64,000 bases of DNA from Cichorium intybus (Eukaryota; Streptophyta; Magnoliopsida; Asterales; Asteraceae): positions 60,887,729 through 60,951,728 of the forward strand of contig CM042010.1 of the NCBI GenBank assembly GCA_023525715.1, in the 5' to 3' direction. This document shows, piece by piece, positions 25,777 through 39,387 of the stretch (position 1 is its first letter; each line of letters opens with the position of its first letter). The notes under the pieces were generated by a model, which saw only the letters and a list, made by a program, of their open reading frames with translations, searched no databases and was not told where the DNA came from. Position numbers and translations under genes: made by a program.

Positions 25777-27059
25777 CCATGAAATGCTTACAAGAATTGA
25801 CGATTGGCTTACTTTTGGATCCTAAATATTCAATTTTGGTGCATAAGTTAGTTGATTTGGTGTTTTCTTTACACATCACCGAGAGATGCCAATGGACGAA
25901 ATAGAAATTAAATCCACTAGAAGGCATTATGCCACATAAACATTAGAAGAAAGAAACTACTAACCTGAAAGTGCATATAAAAGAGTAAGAAATCTCTTTT
26001 TATTTTTTTATCAAATTATTGTGTAATGACTTTTGATATACTTTACCTTTATAAGCCAAAATATGTGACCAAGTTCTATTTTGTTTTGATATTTATTCTA
26101 TTAGTTCTATTTTCATATGTGAAATAAAAAATATTTTGGCTTGCAACAATAAATCATATTTCCAAATAAATGTTGAGCATATAAATCATATGGTCTGTTT
26201 CTCTACAAATCACGTCGACAACAATAGTGAAAATATTTCAAATAAAAAGAGAAATAAAACACATGACAGTAATGTTTAATTAATACCATATTCACAAGTA
26301 GGTTAAACTAAATTATTAGAAATTCAAATACATGTTTCCACAATCTACTCATGTCACAACACACAACACACAACACACAACACACAACACACAACACATA
26401 CACAATAGTAAGTATTTGACTGTTTGCTAAATAACAAAAAGATCTTTCTAAAGTTAAAATAGGGTCAATATTTTAGACAAAAATCATCATCATAAATATT
26501 TTTAAGTGATAATTATAAGCATAAAGATGACATCAGCTTGAAAGTTTTCAGAAGAGCACATAAACATAATGTTCCAAAATAAAATTGTTGCTACTTTTCA
26601 TGGGGAGAAGGAAAGTGTAATACATAAGAGAAAAAACTCAAATTTACAAAGACATGATGTATGAAAATATTTCATATAAGCATATAAAAAAAATTACAAG
26701 TTGTTAAAATTTTTAAGACAAATGAGTTATAGAATACATCTTGATAGCTGAAAGGAGATGTCGTACACCAATATGAAACTAGTGTCTTCCAACCATCAAA
26801 ATAAATGTTAGGGAACATTAGATCTGTAAAGAAAATAATAAGAACATAAATTAAAAAAAGAAGGTATATATGTTTTTTAGATCCACTTTTTTTGATAATT
26901 TTTTGATAAATGGGAACCTTGGTGTTGTAATAGAGAATATACGTCAAAAATTAGGAATATACTTCCAACTTTTCTTATTACAGAAATGTATTTTAACTTT
27001 TTTTATTCCAACACAGGACCTCTGATAAGAGATTGCTTATAAATTGCTAAGAAACATAG
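25777..27059. other. AT-rich stretch with a 7-bp tandem repeat and no gene seen
   Basis: A CACAACA heptamer repeats about six times at 26355-26397. Short ORFs (for example 26672-26947 minus) are AT-rich, show no recognisable domain and are not called. Confidence 0.5.
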
Positions 27060-27359
27060 AATGAACAAAGAAATTTGATTGTAAACTCGAGAAATTGACA
27101 GATTTCCTTACGATTTCCCACATTCGAGTGGGGGGTTCTCTCCATAGAAGTTTTACAACTCAAAAAAATATCTACTGACTTCTTCTCCCAAATCTTATAA
27201 CCACCCCCAGTTTAACTAATTGCAACTAATTTTCCAATGACAATGACCAAACCGCCCTTTGCTTATTTTTTGTGTAACTAACTTTGATGAATAAATATGA
27301 AAAGACTGAGCTACCCCTCACTTGTTTCTTCTCCTATTGTAAGTGAAAGTCACAAGTGG
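27060..27359 (-). other. Probable 3' untranslated or LTR remnant of the decayed gypsy element
   Basis: This lies just past the pol C-terminal text on the minus strand, where the 3' UTR and LTR should be. No clear LTR ends or second LTR copy were found, so the assignment is by position only. Confidence 0.35.
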
Positions 27360-29950
27360 TTGTGCATCAATACCTCCCCTAGGAGCATCACCTTGTGCTC
27401 TAGGTGGAAAGATGGAAATACCTCATTAAAAACATGATAGTCTTCTCACGTGGTTCAAATTAGGGCAAGTCTTTCCATTTGATGAGAACTTATTAATTTC
27501 CAATTTCATTAGTTCTTAGTTACGACACACTTTCAGGTTCCACCACTAACTCTATTTCTTCATATAAATGTTTGGGTAAAGTATTTGAAGATAAAGATGA
27601 TTCGGTCGCTCTTCATAACCGAGAAACATGGAAAACTAGGTGTAATTTGGAAGAACTTGGTAATTTCAATTTATATGCCATTAAACCCACTTTCTCTAAA
27701 ACTTCAAATGAGCTATAAAATCTGGCAGATAACTTTTGATTGTGGTGTTTTCATAGTGATTAGAGTGTATATGGTTGCAAATTAAGAAAAACTTGATTAA
27801 TAGGCTCAATGTTATTATGTTTTCTATGTTTAAAGACTTGAAAATTCATTCTTTGTTGTGATTTCATCAAATGAAGCCCCAAATCGTCCAATAACCTATC
27901 TCTCTCAAACAATGTTGCTTTGACCTTTTGTATTGTACAAGTCCCCGGTTGACATTTCACAAGCTTATGTGGATTTTCTTACATACAATGCTTTAAAAGG
28001 GGTACAACGGAGTGAAGCATGATATGTAGTATTGTAACAAAAATCTAGTTGCCCCAAAAATTGTTTCCAATGTTTAGTTTTGCGGATACAAAAACACTGT
28101 AAATACAATTCTAAGCACTGATTTACCATTTTCAGCAGATTGGGGATGATAAGTCGTGGAACAACAATTTTGTTCCTGTTTCTTAAAAAGTTGTTTTCCA
28201 AAATTGGCTCAATAAAATCTTATCATGATCCGTGATGATTGAAATTGGAACGCCATGTAAACTTACTATTTCTTTTAAGAAGTTTTTTTGCCACTTGTTG
28301 AGCAGTAAAAGGGTGTTTAAGAGTCACGGAATGAGCGAATTTAATCGATTGGTCAACCACCACCATGAGTGTATATAACCTTCTGATTTGGGTAGACCCT
28401 CCACAAATCCATAGTAAGTGGATTCCAAACTTGCATTGGAACTTCAATAGGATGTAATAACCCCCTTGGTAACTTATTTGAAACCTTGTTTAGTTGACAA
28501 ATAGTGCATGCTTTAACAAAAATTTTAATATCACATCTCATGCCCACCCAAAAAAGTGCCAATGTTACCCTTTTTAAGGTCCGATCCTCCCCCGAATGTC
28601 CACCTATCAATGACCCATGAATTTCATCTAGAATTGTATTAATACAAGAGGAGTTTTGAGATAAAACTAACCGGTATTTATACAAAATAAAATTGTTTTG
28701 AAGTTCAAAACCTATATCATTAGTATTTTGTATGCTTAAATCTTCTTTAATCTTTTTAAGCAACACATCATTCTCCACTTCATTTTTAAGTAAATCCCAA
28801 TCTCGCCATTGTGGGCCACCCATAACCAATAGCTCCAAATCCCATCTTGATAAAGCATGACCTTATTTGAACTTGCCTATTTGTATACAATATTGAAGTC
28901 ATAACCAATGATTTTGGTTACCCACTTTTGATATTAGGGTTCCATTATACTTTGGTCTAAAAGCTACTTCAAACTTTGTTGATCAGATTGAACCACAAAC
29001 TTTCGACCCAATAAATAAGGTCTATGCTTCGAAATAGCAAAAACAATTGCTATCAGTTGTTTTTAAAAATCTCCTCTTTGACGTGCTCGAACTCCCAAAA
29101 CATGGCTATAAAAAGAAATTCGTCTCTCATTTTGCACAAGAACAGCTCAAAGACCTCCTCCCGATGCATCTATTTTTGTGACAAAAGGCTTAGAAAAATA
29201 TGATAGTTCCAAAAATTATGTTAATATCAATGTACTTTTTAATATTTCAAACGATAATTATGCTTTGTCGTTCCACCCAAAATTATTCTTTTTTGAGCAG
29301 ATCGGTCAATGGTTTTGCCAATTTTCTATACCCCTCAGATAATAACCAGATAAAGCAAGAAAACCACTTAAGTGTGTAATAGTCTTTGGTTTAGGAAAAC
29401 AAATCATTGAATGGACTTTTTTCGGGTCAATTTCTACCTGGTCTCTAGAAATTACATGCCCCAAATACCGGATCCTTTTGCTTAGAAAATTCACTTTTTT
29501 ATTAGCATAAAGTTATTGACGCTTGAGCACTTGTAATACTAGCTTCATGTGTTCAACATGATCCTCTTGATTTTTGCTATAAATAAAAATATCATCAAAA
29601 AGCACTAGGATAAACTTCCTTAGAAAGGTTTAAAATTGTCGTTCATCAATGATTGAAAAGTGGTAGGGGCATTTGAGAACGAATAACATTACCAAAAATC
29701 CGTAATCTCCTTCGTGAGTTCTAAAGGCGGTCTTATGTACATCTTCCTCTCAAGCATATTTGGTGGTATCCCACTTTTAAATAGAGTTTTGAAAAGTATG
29801 ATGCACCATGTAAACCGTCTAATAATTCATCAATAATAGGGATAGGGAATTTGTGATCTATTTTACCTTTGTTGAGAGTGTTATAGTCAATAAAAACTCC
29901 AACTTCCATCTTTTTTCCTTGACAAGTCTTTGGGCTGATATTTTACCATA
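27360..29950 (-). pseudogene. Decayed Ty3/gypsy pol (RT, RNase H, integrase)
   Basis: Minus-strand fragments occur in gypsy order: RT pieces near 29560-29900; the RT end RYLGHVISRDQVEIDPKKV and LSGFLALSGYYLRG (29306-29494); an integrase finger with GGHSG..T..R, ACTICQLNK (28353-28838); an integrase core relict (LMVVVDQ, FAHSVTLKHPF; 28223-28447); CYNTTYHASLRCTPF (27965-28201); and the C-terminal LFERDRLLDDLGLHL..AQQRM-like text (27760-27960). Frameshifts and stops separate all of them. It differs from the element at 17509-25771 and is much older. Confidence 0.85.
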
Positions 29951-31616
29951 CATCAACCACTCCAAAAGGGCTTATGAAATTGCCTCAGCTCGTTTTTGGG
30001 CACTCATTGTCCAAGCAGCTTATGCGTATGAGAAGGTTTCGGTTCCAAAAAATATACCTACGCATGAATTTAGCACAATCCAAATTCCCTCCATTGCGAA
30101 CCCAACATATTTCGAGTTTTGTGCGTAGATACCAGAGGCAATGCTATGAAAACTTTTTGAAGACAATGTGGTGCTCACTCAGTATTGTTCCATAGTGACT
30201 ATCCCTTATCCAAAGCGACCCTTTGAGTTGGCAATCGAATGTGAAGGCCCAAAAAGGAAAGGAAAGCAAAAGACAACCCCTCCTTATGTCTCTTCACTGG
30301 AAAAGAATATTAAAATGATGGGTCGTCCAACCAGGGTAAGAGGAAAAAGTCAACAATGGTAAATCTTGATATAACTACTGAAGACTTTGTTATAGAGATA
30401 GATGAAGATGTCCAACAGTTACATACCAGAAGGACGGTTGACCTCGACCCTACTATCACTTCTTTAGAATCTACCAAACAATTTCTAGTTTCATCAACTC
30501 CCACCTTCAAAGCTCCAATCACTTCTACACCGCTTACATCTGAGGTACCAGTTTATTCACTACCAACTTCGAATGCTCCTACTTCTATAATTTTGGATAC
30601 TCTTGTGGTGTCATCACATGTGACCTCTGTTGACAAATCTTTTACTCATAATGACTCCTTTGTGCATACATCTGATGTGGAGACACGAGTCACACATTCC
30701 ATGGATACCGATCTTGATACTCACTTGCCATCTACACCTCTACACATGTCTCCACCTCAATCTTCACCAAAAATATCTTCACCCAAATTCTCCCATCCTA
30801 TAAACACCCTAATAATTGAAGATTACGACATTTACTCTTTTGATTATGATGTTCATGAAACAACTGCTCAAGACCATGTAGCGGATGATTATTTCGATAT
30901 TGTTCCCATAGCGTTTGATGATGAAGAAGATGACTCCATCGATGAAAACACTTTAATCTCTATGAAGCAATGCAAGGCTATGAAAAGAAAGTTAAATATG
31001 GTATTAAAATACCAATATGTGTATCAACCATCCAATAAGGCAAAGGAAATGTCCACTCAAGAATTCACTGATTAGGCAAAAACATGGAAATGAAGATTAC
31101 TCAACATGTTGAGTGTCATATGGGTTTGATGGAAAATTTGGTTCAGGACAATATAAAATTGGTTGTTAGAAATGTTTTGGAGAAAGTAGAGTTGAAATGC
31201 AAAGGATTGGAAAAATCATTTGATGAAAATATTAAGGAGAAAAGCAACCATGTTGATGCTAAAATTGATGATGTTGAACTACATTCAATACTGCCCATTC
31301 CGAAGTCTGTGCTCAGCTATTGGAACTTACAACATCCGTCAATGAATTATATAAAAATTTTCAGATCCCTTTCCTCACGCGTGTCTAAACTCCAGAAACA
31401 GCTCAATGATGCCAAGGAAAAGATCAAGGAGTTAGAACTAAAGGCTCAGGCTCATGACATTCAACAGATGGCCCAAACTACAATGAAGACTCAAACAGAG
31501 CAGCTGGCTGCCAAAACAATTGTTAATAGATGTTTAGAGATTCATCATCTCTTAACCATGGTGAGCCGTCTACCCGGTTCTCCAAAGTCTTCCATGTCTT
31601 TGTCACAAGGAGGAGG
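29951..31616 (+). pseudogene. Unidentified multi-frame ORF region, 5' part
   Basis: I do not recognise this protein. Plus-strand frames run through 29974-30362 (basic, ending near KRPFELAIECEGPKRKGK), 30356-31075 (Ser/Thr/Pro-rich, with an acidic DDEEDDSIDE segment) and 31084-31616 (a predicted coiled coil, SRVSKLQKQLNDAKEKIKEL). The frames change between pieces, so it looks like one coding sequence broken by frameshifts. A copia element inserted at 31616. The downstream part resumes at 46698 in frame. It could be a relict host gene or an accessory ORF of an unrecognised transposon. Confidence 0.5.
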
Positions 31617-32306
31617 TGAAAGGTTTTCCGCAACCATGAACTAAATAACCTAAGTTCACATGCAACCTAGAAAAGATCTATGTTTTCTTACTTTGAACAT
31701 GTAACTAATTCCTAAAGGCCAAACAAAAATTAACTAAAAGAATAAATCAGAAAAACTAACCTTCAGTTTTAATCTTGAAGCTAAGCAGCACAAGTGTCCT
31801 GCCTCAAATGAGATCACACCCAGGGAGCCAGAGGAAGATCACGAAAATTCCAGAGAGAGAATAATAGAATGAGCAACTGATAATGAGGTCTAGGGGTCCC
31901 TATTTATAGGGAAACAAGAAACCCTAGCCGTCAGCCATTTTCCGGATTATACGTACGCGCGTCGCGGCCTATACATTGGCGCGCCGCAATTCAACTATTG
32001 AATTTGTACGACTTTAATCCCTGACTTCCTGATTAATCTAATTAATGCCACAGAAATTAATCTAATTAATTCCAGATTAATTATTAATCAATCAATATAG
32101 TTTCTAATTAATATATTATCACTTTAATATATTAACAAACCATATCTTTTATTTCTATTGATTTATTAATCCCATAATAAACCAACCTTTCTCTCTACCG
32201 AACTTTCTACCAAACCTCCAGCTATGAGGGCAACCCAAATGGACTTTGCTTCTATTAATTATGTAAATACAAATTATTAGTCATGGCTTAGACACCTAAT
32301 CCAACA
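31617..32306 (-). repeat. 3' LTR of the outer copia element
   Basis: 690 bp, TGAAAGG to CCAACA on the plus strand (TGTTGGATTAGGTG...CCTTTCA on minus). A minus-strand TATAAATAGGG box is near 31900-31910. The internal side carries the purine tract at 32307-32320. Confidence 0.93.
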
Positions 32307-32445
32307 GTCTCCCACTTGGATAAGTCTATGACTATAATTACCAATTTAACCTCTAATTAATCAGCAAACTGTAGCTTCCTAGAAACTGCTGCCGAACTCT
32401 GACCTAGTCAGTTCTGTCCATAGATAAGTGATCAGATGATCCTCC

Positions 32446-33217
32446 TGTTGGATTAGGTGTCTAAGCCATGACTTGTAATTGACCTTTTATCTTGTGATTA
32501 AAAGCAAAGTCCATTTGGGTTGCCCTCATAGGTGGAGGAAAGATAGTTCAGTAGAGAGAATAATTGATTTATTAATTGTATAATAAATCAATAGAAAATA
32601 TATATATGGTTTATTAATATATTTAAGTACTAATATATTAATTAGAAACTATATTAATTAATTGAGATTTAATCTAGAATTAATTGGATTTAATTTGAAG
32701 ATTAAATTAATTAATTAAAAGGTGCAGGGACTGGTTTGGTATTTATTCAATAGTTGAATAACTGGCCAGGAAAACCAGGGACCAAAAGTGGCGCCACCTT
32801 GGAGGCTTCTCCAAGGGGTTGGCGAAACCCTAATTAGGGTTTTGGTAAGTCTGGTCCATGTGGTCAAAAGCCTTGTCCAATTGGAGGCTCCTTAGGGTTT
32901 CAGGTGTAACCCTTGGAGGCTATAAAAGGAACCCCCTGGTACCTCATATTCAGGCCATCTCCTCTCTCTGGATTTACTCTGCTGGACTGATTCTTCCATC
33001 CCTTGGGTGTGACTTTCATCTGAGGCAGGATACTTTTGCTGCTGCTTAAAAGGATCATAAGATCAAAGGTTGGTTTTTCTTAATTCTCCTTTAGAATTGA
33101 ATTGTATCCTTTAGGTTCTTAGTTCTAATCTTCATAGAAGAAAACATAGATCAACATTAGGGTTGCATGTGAACCTTAGGTAATTTTTGTGTTCATTGAT
33201 TGCATAGAAACCCTTCA
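32446..33217 (+). repeat. 5' LTR of the inner copia element
   Basis: 772 bp from TGTTGG to CCTTCA. A TATAAAAGGA box at 32921-32930 gives a likely promoter for the element transcript. Confidence 0.95.
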
Positions 33218-33218
33218 G

Positions 33219-33230
33219 TGGTATCAGAGC
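33219..33230 (+). other. Primer-binding site of the inner copia element
   Basis: TGGTATCAGAGC, one base after the 5' LTR; it pairs with initiator Met tRNA. Confidence 0.93.
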
Positions 33231-34547
33231 TAGCTTGTTTTCTTGTGATTTGATTATGAACTGCTTGCAATGATCTTGGCCTTGGTGTTTTTTCCGAAAA
33301 TCCACCCTTGGGAGGCCTTGAAGTCGACGGCTTGGCTAGGGTTTCCTAACCCTAGCCACCATGCCCTAAATGGTCCCCTAGATTGCTTGATTTGCTTGCC
33401 TTAATTGTGTGTTGTTATTTTTGGTAACTAAATCAACTAAAATAACTTGAACCCTAATTGCTTGGCTTGTAATTTTCGAGATTCATAGGGGTTACACAGA
33501 TAAATTAATTTGATTAATTTGGTAATCTATAACCTAGATTTAATTAGTTTAATTAATTGATTAATTAAAAGACCAATTAAATCGGATTAAAGAATTAATT
33601 AAAATTTTCATAAAATTAGTATAATTTGCGAAAATTAGAATTTAATTAATTCTAAAAATATTTTAATGAGATTAAAATATATCTTATATGTATAATTTTC
33701 ATAAAATTAGTATAATTTGCGAAAATTAGAATTTAATTAATTCTAAAAATATTTTAATGAGATTAAAATATAAGAAAATTGGTTAGTCTACCGCTAGTAA
33801 GCCTCATTCACAAAACTGTCCTATAAAGAGGGTATAAGGCGACTGACTATAAAATGTTGGTCTAATGGGTATCTACTCTTACCCACCGCTCTCCTGGTCA
33901 ATCGAGTATCGTTAGCTGAATGGGTATGATAGAACCGCTAAGCCTCTTAAAAGTATAATGCTATAATTGAAAGTACTAGAACCCTAAACAAATCCCAATC
34001 TAGTTACTTTAGGTCAAAAAAATGTGAATTGGTGCTAATCCATGAAATTGCACATTGCACTTTGTGGAACGTTGGTGGAGCGTGTGTGGTTTACCGGCAC
34101 GCCAACTGGGGTCCACAAAAGGTCGCAATGGGTTTCTTGATTTTGTCATTATTAACGGAGCGTGTGTGGTTTACCGGCACGTTAATTAGAGATGACAATT
34201 GACTTCAAGAGTACCAAGCAATTTGCATGGTTATTCACACCCGGTTTGTGATCCTCGGTATCCCAGTCACAAACGGTGGGGCATTCCCGAGATTAAAACA
34301 TGCTATCGAACAGTTCGGTAAATCTCAAAGCAACTAGGAATTCCATTATAATATGATTATGTTTCCACGGTGGAATTGGCTGAATCGTCATTCGCCTACC
34401 TTGTAAAATTTGCAATACTGATTACGGCATCCCTTTTCGGTATTGTAGATTGTTATTGTAGGATCCTAGCCTCGTATTTATTCTTGGGTGAATATGAGGA
34501 TTATTATTATTACTCTATCTAATTAAAACTACCTTCTTCTTGTTCAG
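33231..34547 (+). other. Long 5' leader of the inner copia element
   Basis: About 1.3 kb without a substantial ORF. It holds a 79-bp direct duplication (33603-33681 and 33694-33772) and two copies of the family hairpin (34071-34106, 34151-34186). The segment 33778-33960 is also conserved in the leaders of the two non-autonomous relatives. Confidence 0.8.
34071..34186 (+). other. Two conserved-loop hairpins in the inner copia leader
   Basis: Hairpin 1 (34071-34106) pairs GTTGGT with GCCAAC, including one G-U. Hairpin 2 (34151-34186) pairs ATTAAC with GTTAAT. Both enclose the same 24 bases, GGAGCGTGTGTGG followed by TTTACCGGCAC. The inner part GGTTTACC can also pair (GGT/ACC). Each is 36 bases long and their starts are 80 bases apart. 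Confidence 0.85.
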
Positions 34548-37500
34548 ATGTCTTCAGACCAATCCATTCCCCACTCAAATCCCGGTAATGTCACCTCGAT
34601 TCTGTCATTATGCTCAAAGGTGACGTTAGACGGCACCAACTACAATGACTGGATCCGCAACATCAAAATGGCTCTAAGGTTTGAACATAAAGAGTATGTT
34701 TTAGAAACCGAGCTTGTTGATGTGGACACTGAAACCGCTACTCCCGAGGAAATCGCTGCGTACACTAAACACTCTGATGATGCGACCAAAGTGGCCTGCA
34801 TCATGATCGCTACTATGAACCCTGAACTGCAGCGTATCTATGAGGACTATTGGCCTTACGAGATGCACAAAGAGCTCGCGGAAAGGTTCCGCAAGCAAGA
34901 GTGCATCGAGAGGCGTGAGGTTGTAAAAGCTTTCACTAACAGAAAGCCCAAAGAGGGCGAGTCCATCTGTGCACATGTGCAGAGGATGCATGGTTACGTG
35001 GAAAGGCTTAGAAAGCTGGAAATGTCGGTTCATGAGGATTTAGCAGTTGACATAGTGCTGAACTCCTTACCCAGTTCTTATGACCAGTTCACACTGGCGT
35101 ATCATTTGAACAACAACCAGGCAAACCTAGCTGAGTTACACCGCATGCTGCGGACGGCTGAGGACGGGATGAAGGGAAAAGCAGTACTCCCTGTCAACCC
35201 GCCTGTCCTGGCTATTGGCTCCGGAAAGGGAAAGAAACAGAAAGGCCCTCCTAAGCAGAACTGGAGGGAAAATACTCACGCCGGGTCATCTAGCGGTGCC
35301 CCGAAAGGTAAGTCTTCCGGAATTCCACATGTTCGGAACCCCAAAGAGGCCGACTGCTTTTACTGCAAGCAAAAGGGTCATTGGAAGAGGAGCTGCCCAA
35401 CGTATCTGCAGGATGTCAAGGACGGTAAAGTGAAACCGTCACAGGCAGGTACATATTCTATATCTAATAACTCAACCTTTTCCCGTTCATGGGTCCTTGA
35501 TACAGGATGTGGTTTTCACATCTGTTCTGATTTGCAGGGCCTAGAGGAAAGTAGGGAACTGGAGCATGGCAGACTGAACCTGGTCATGGGCAATAGGCGA
35601 ACGTCACCTGTTACCAAGATTGGTGTTTATGGACTGATGTTGAGCAGTGGAGTTAGATTAGATTTACATAATTGTTGCTATGCGCCAGATATGGCAAAGA
35701 ACATAATCTCTTTTCATGCACTATTTAGACAAGGCTTTTATTATGAGTTTAATAAATTGAATGGTTCAATTTCGGATTTCAAAAATGATGTTTTTATATT
35801 TAATGCTATGCCTTGTGATGGTGTTTATGAATCTATTATGTGTGTTGATAATTATGGTAAAAATGTGTTGACTATTGATGCTTCAAGCGGTGTAGAAACG
35901 GCATGTCTGTGGCATTGTCGCCTTGGCCATATAAACAAGAAACGCATCGCCCAACTCCAAAAGGATGGAGTGTTGGAATCATTCGACCTCGGGTCAGATG
36001 ATGTATGTGAATCTTGCTTACTTGGCAACATGACAAAATCACCATTCAAAGGTTCCTTTGAAAGAGGTGAAGGTCTGTTGGATATCATACACACTGATGT
36101 GTGTGGTCCCTTCAGAACAACCACTAGAGATGGCACGCGGTTCTATGTGACCTTTACCGACGATTTTAGTAGATATGGATATGTCTACTTAATCAAGAAC
36201 AAGTCGGATACTTTTGAAAAGTTCAAAGAGTTTAAGAATGAAGCGGAAAATCAATTGGGCAGAAAGATAAAGATGCTTAGATCCGACAGAGGCGGTGAGT
36301 ATCTTAGTATCGAGTTTCTCGATTACCTCAAGGAATGTGGAATTGTTTCACAGTTGTCGCCTCCAAGAACACCTCAGCTGAATGGTGTTGCAGAGAGACG
36401 CAACTGAACCTTGTTGGACATGGTTCGTTCCATGATGAGTTGAGCCTCACTTCCAATCCATTTCTGGGGGTATGCCTTAGAGACTGCCGCCCATATCCTA
36501 AATCTAGTCCCAACCAAGAAGGTTGCGAAAACACCGCACGAGATGTGGACGGGGAAAGTTCCCTCATTGGCACACATCAAAGTCTGGGGCTGTGAAGCAT
36601 TCGTGAGACGAGATACTTCAGATAAGCTCGCAGAAAGAAGTGAGAGGTGTTACTTCATCGGATACCCGAAACAGTTTTTTGGATACTTGTTCTACAGACC
36701 GAGCGAGGACGTGGTCTTTGTAGCAAGATGGGGGTTCTTTCGAGAGAGAGAACTCATATCCAAAGAGGACAGTGGGAGTACGATCGATCTCGAAGAAATT
36801 TAGGAGACGCCCGATGAAACAACCTTAGAAGAAACTAGTAACCAACATGAGGAAGAAGTTCCTGTTGGACCTACCGACATTTCGTTGCCCCTTAGGCGTT
36901 CAGGTAGAGTTAGCATGCCACCCGAGTTCTATGGTTTCCATATTACCTCGGACGGAGACACGTTAGTCAGTGATCGTACATTGACTAATTTGGATGAGCC
37001 AGCTAGCTACCGTGAAGCAGTGGCAGGCCCCGAGTCTGCAAAATGGAAAGAGGCAATGGACAGCGAGATAAAGTCCATGTACGACAATCAAGTTTGGAAC
37101 TTGGTTGACAATGTACCGGGTCGAAAGACAGTCGGATGCAAGTGGATCTTCAAAAAGAAGACCGACATGGACGGAAAAGTGCATACTTATAAAGCTCGGC
37201 TGGTTGCGAAGGGATTCACTCAAACCCCGGGGGTTGACTATGATGAAACCTTCTCACCAGTAGCCAAGATTAAGTCGATCATGATAATGCTTGCTATAGC
37301 TGCGTTTCATGATTATGAAATCTGGCAGATGGATGTCAAAACCGCTTTCCTTAACGGGAAACTGACTGAAGATGTTTACATGAGTCAGCCAGAAGGTTTT
37401 GTAGACACTAAGCACCCTGATAAAGTATGTAAGCTTGAAAGATCAATCTACGGGTTGAAACAAGCATCTCGCAGTTGGAATCTTTGCTTCCATGAGAAAG

Positions 37501-38579
37501 TCAAAGAGTTTGGCTTCTCTAGGAGTGAAGATGAGTCCTGTGTATATGTCAAGGCTAGTGGGAGTATAGTCACTTTCCTGGTGCTGTATGTTGATGACAT
37601 ACTGCTCATGGGAAACGACATTCCGACCTTGCAGAATGTTAAGGCTTGGCTCGGGAAGTGTTTCGCCATGAAAGACCTAGGGGAAGCTGCTTATATTCTC
37701 GGGATAAGAATACTTAGAGATAGAAAGAGAAAATTGATAGGCCTAAGCCAGTGTACATATTTGGAAAAAGTGTTAAAGAGGTTTAACATGGAAAATTCCA
37801 AAAAGGGAGAGTTACCAATCCGAAGTGGTGTTAAATTGAGTAAGACTCAAAGTCCGAGTACCGATAAGGAAATAGCTGAAATGAGTCAGGTACCTTATGC
37901 TTCGGCAGTAGGGTCGATCATGTATGCTATGACATGTACTCGTCCCGACGTATCCTATGCACTAAGCATGGTTAGTCGGTACCAGGGTAATCCTGGAAAA
38001 GCACATTGGATTGCAGTAAAGAATATACTCAAATATCTGCGAAGGACAAAGAATATGGTATTAGTCCTTGGTGGCAGTGATGAGTTAAGAGTGAGTGGAT
38101 TTACAGATGCCAGTTTCCAGACAGATAAGGACAGTGGACGGTCCCAGTCGGGCTGGGTATTTCTTTTGAACGGTGGAGCGGTCACTTGGAAAAGTTCCAA
38201 GAAGGAAACGGTGGCTGATTCAACATGCGAATCAGAGTACATCGCAGCGAGTGAAGCGTCTAAGGAGGCGGTTTGGCTAAAGAATTTCATCGGGGATCTT
38301 GGAGTTGTCCCGAGCATTCAGGAGCCGGTGGAACTTTTCTGCGATAATGAAGGAGCGGTCGCCTTGGCAAAGGAACCGCGAGACCATGGAAAGTCCAGGC
38401 ATATCGAAAGAAAGTACCACTACATTCGACATCAGATAGAAGAAGGGAACTTACTGGTTAAGCGAGTATCATCCGAGGACAATCCTGCAGATCCTTTGAC
38501 TAAGGCTCTGAATAGGATCAAGCACAATCAGCATGCTCGGAGCATTGGATTGAAGGATGATGTTAGTTTTAGTAATTAG
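34548..38579 (+). pseudogene. Copia Gag-Pol polyprotein with three in-frame stops
   Basis: A single frame of 1,343 codons runs from MSSDQSIPHSN to SFSN, interrupted by TGA at 36405-36407, TGA at 36441-36443 and TAG at 36801-36803, with no frameshift. Seen in order: Gag (LDGTNYNDWIRNIKMAL), CCHC knuckle (CFYCKQKGHWKRSC), protease (WVLDTGCGFHIC, with DTG), pre-integrase (WHCRLGHINKKRI), integrase (HTDVCGPF, FTDDFSRYGYVYL, RSDRGGEY, LNGVAERRN), RT (CKWIFKKK, QMDVKTAFLNG, catalytic YVDDILLMG) and RNase H (GFTDASFQ, ADSTCESEYIAASEA). The first stop falls right after the integrase ERRN motif, so RT and RNase H would not be made. All stops are explainable by single transitions. The length fits a complete copia polyprotein. 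Confidence 0.95.
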
Positions 38580-39387
38580 ATAGATTAGAAACTTGTAACA
38601 GTATAAATGTAATTGACTCGGTGATTTTATAATAGAGATTTATAAATGAGTATTGTTACTGCCTTTGTCAATTGTTTATTTCTGTGTTTCTATATTTGCA
38701 TGTTTAACTTCCTTAATAATTGGATTATTTAAAACTCCACAGTCGATCATACTGTTAGGAAGTAAGTATGAATTAAGACTGTCATGAATTGGTTGCAGAC
38801 TGTCTAAAGAGTTAGACATTGCAGTAAGACTGCTGCAACGTTCATGAGTACTTAGAAATAGAGATTTGAGTATTGGATAAACATGCGCTTAACAGATTGC
38901 TTCATGGATTACATCACGAGCAATGTTAAGACGATAATATCCGGTGATCTTTAAGTGGAGAGATATGATCTGTTATTTGTGATACAAGTACTTATTGACA
39001 ATGCGAAACCGCGCCAGTAACTCGGTGCTATAAAACGCATTGTTGTATGTATTTGGACCCGCAAAAGTTATGGACATATGAGTCGAAACTTATCCGTCCC
39101 ATGACCCGATGGGAAACAAATATCTGTAGGCCTCTCGATGATTTAGAAGTTGACTGAAAGTGTTGGCCAACCGGGACTTGATTGATGTGTTCAATTAGTA
39201 GTCTCTAAAGTCATATGCAAATCAGAAATCGAGGAACAGAGTGTCAGACCAAGATTGATGTTAGTCCATGTCTTGAGTCTGAAAATATCTTGTTGGACGG
39301 AGGATCATCAGATCACTTATCTTTGGACAGAACTGACTGGGTCAGAGTTCAGACAATTAAAGTCATAGACTTATCCAAGTGGGAGAC
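38580..39387 (+). other. 3' untranslated region of the inner copia element
   Basis: About 0.8 kb between the pol stop and the 3' LTR, ending in the purine tract. Its reverse complement is recognisable in the outer element on both sides of the nest (32307-32445 and from 40165), and parts recur near 62893-63140. Confidence 0.8.

Noticed and set aside
26672..26947. Minus-strand ORF of 91 codons
   Set aside because: AT-rich, Phe/Tyr/Ile-heavy composition expected by chance; no motif or conserved neighbour.
27360..29950. Integrated plant pararetrovirus (caulimovirus type)
   Set aside because: The integrase finger and core relicts are present, and pararetroviruses lack integrase; no movement or coat protein text seen.
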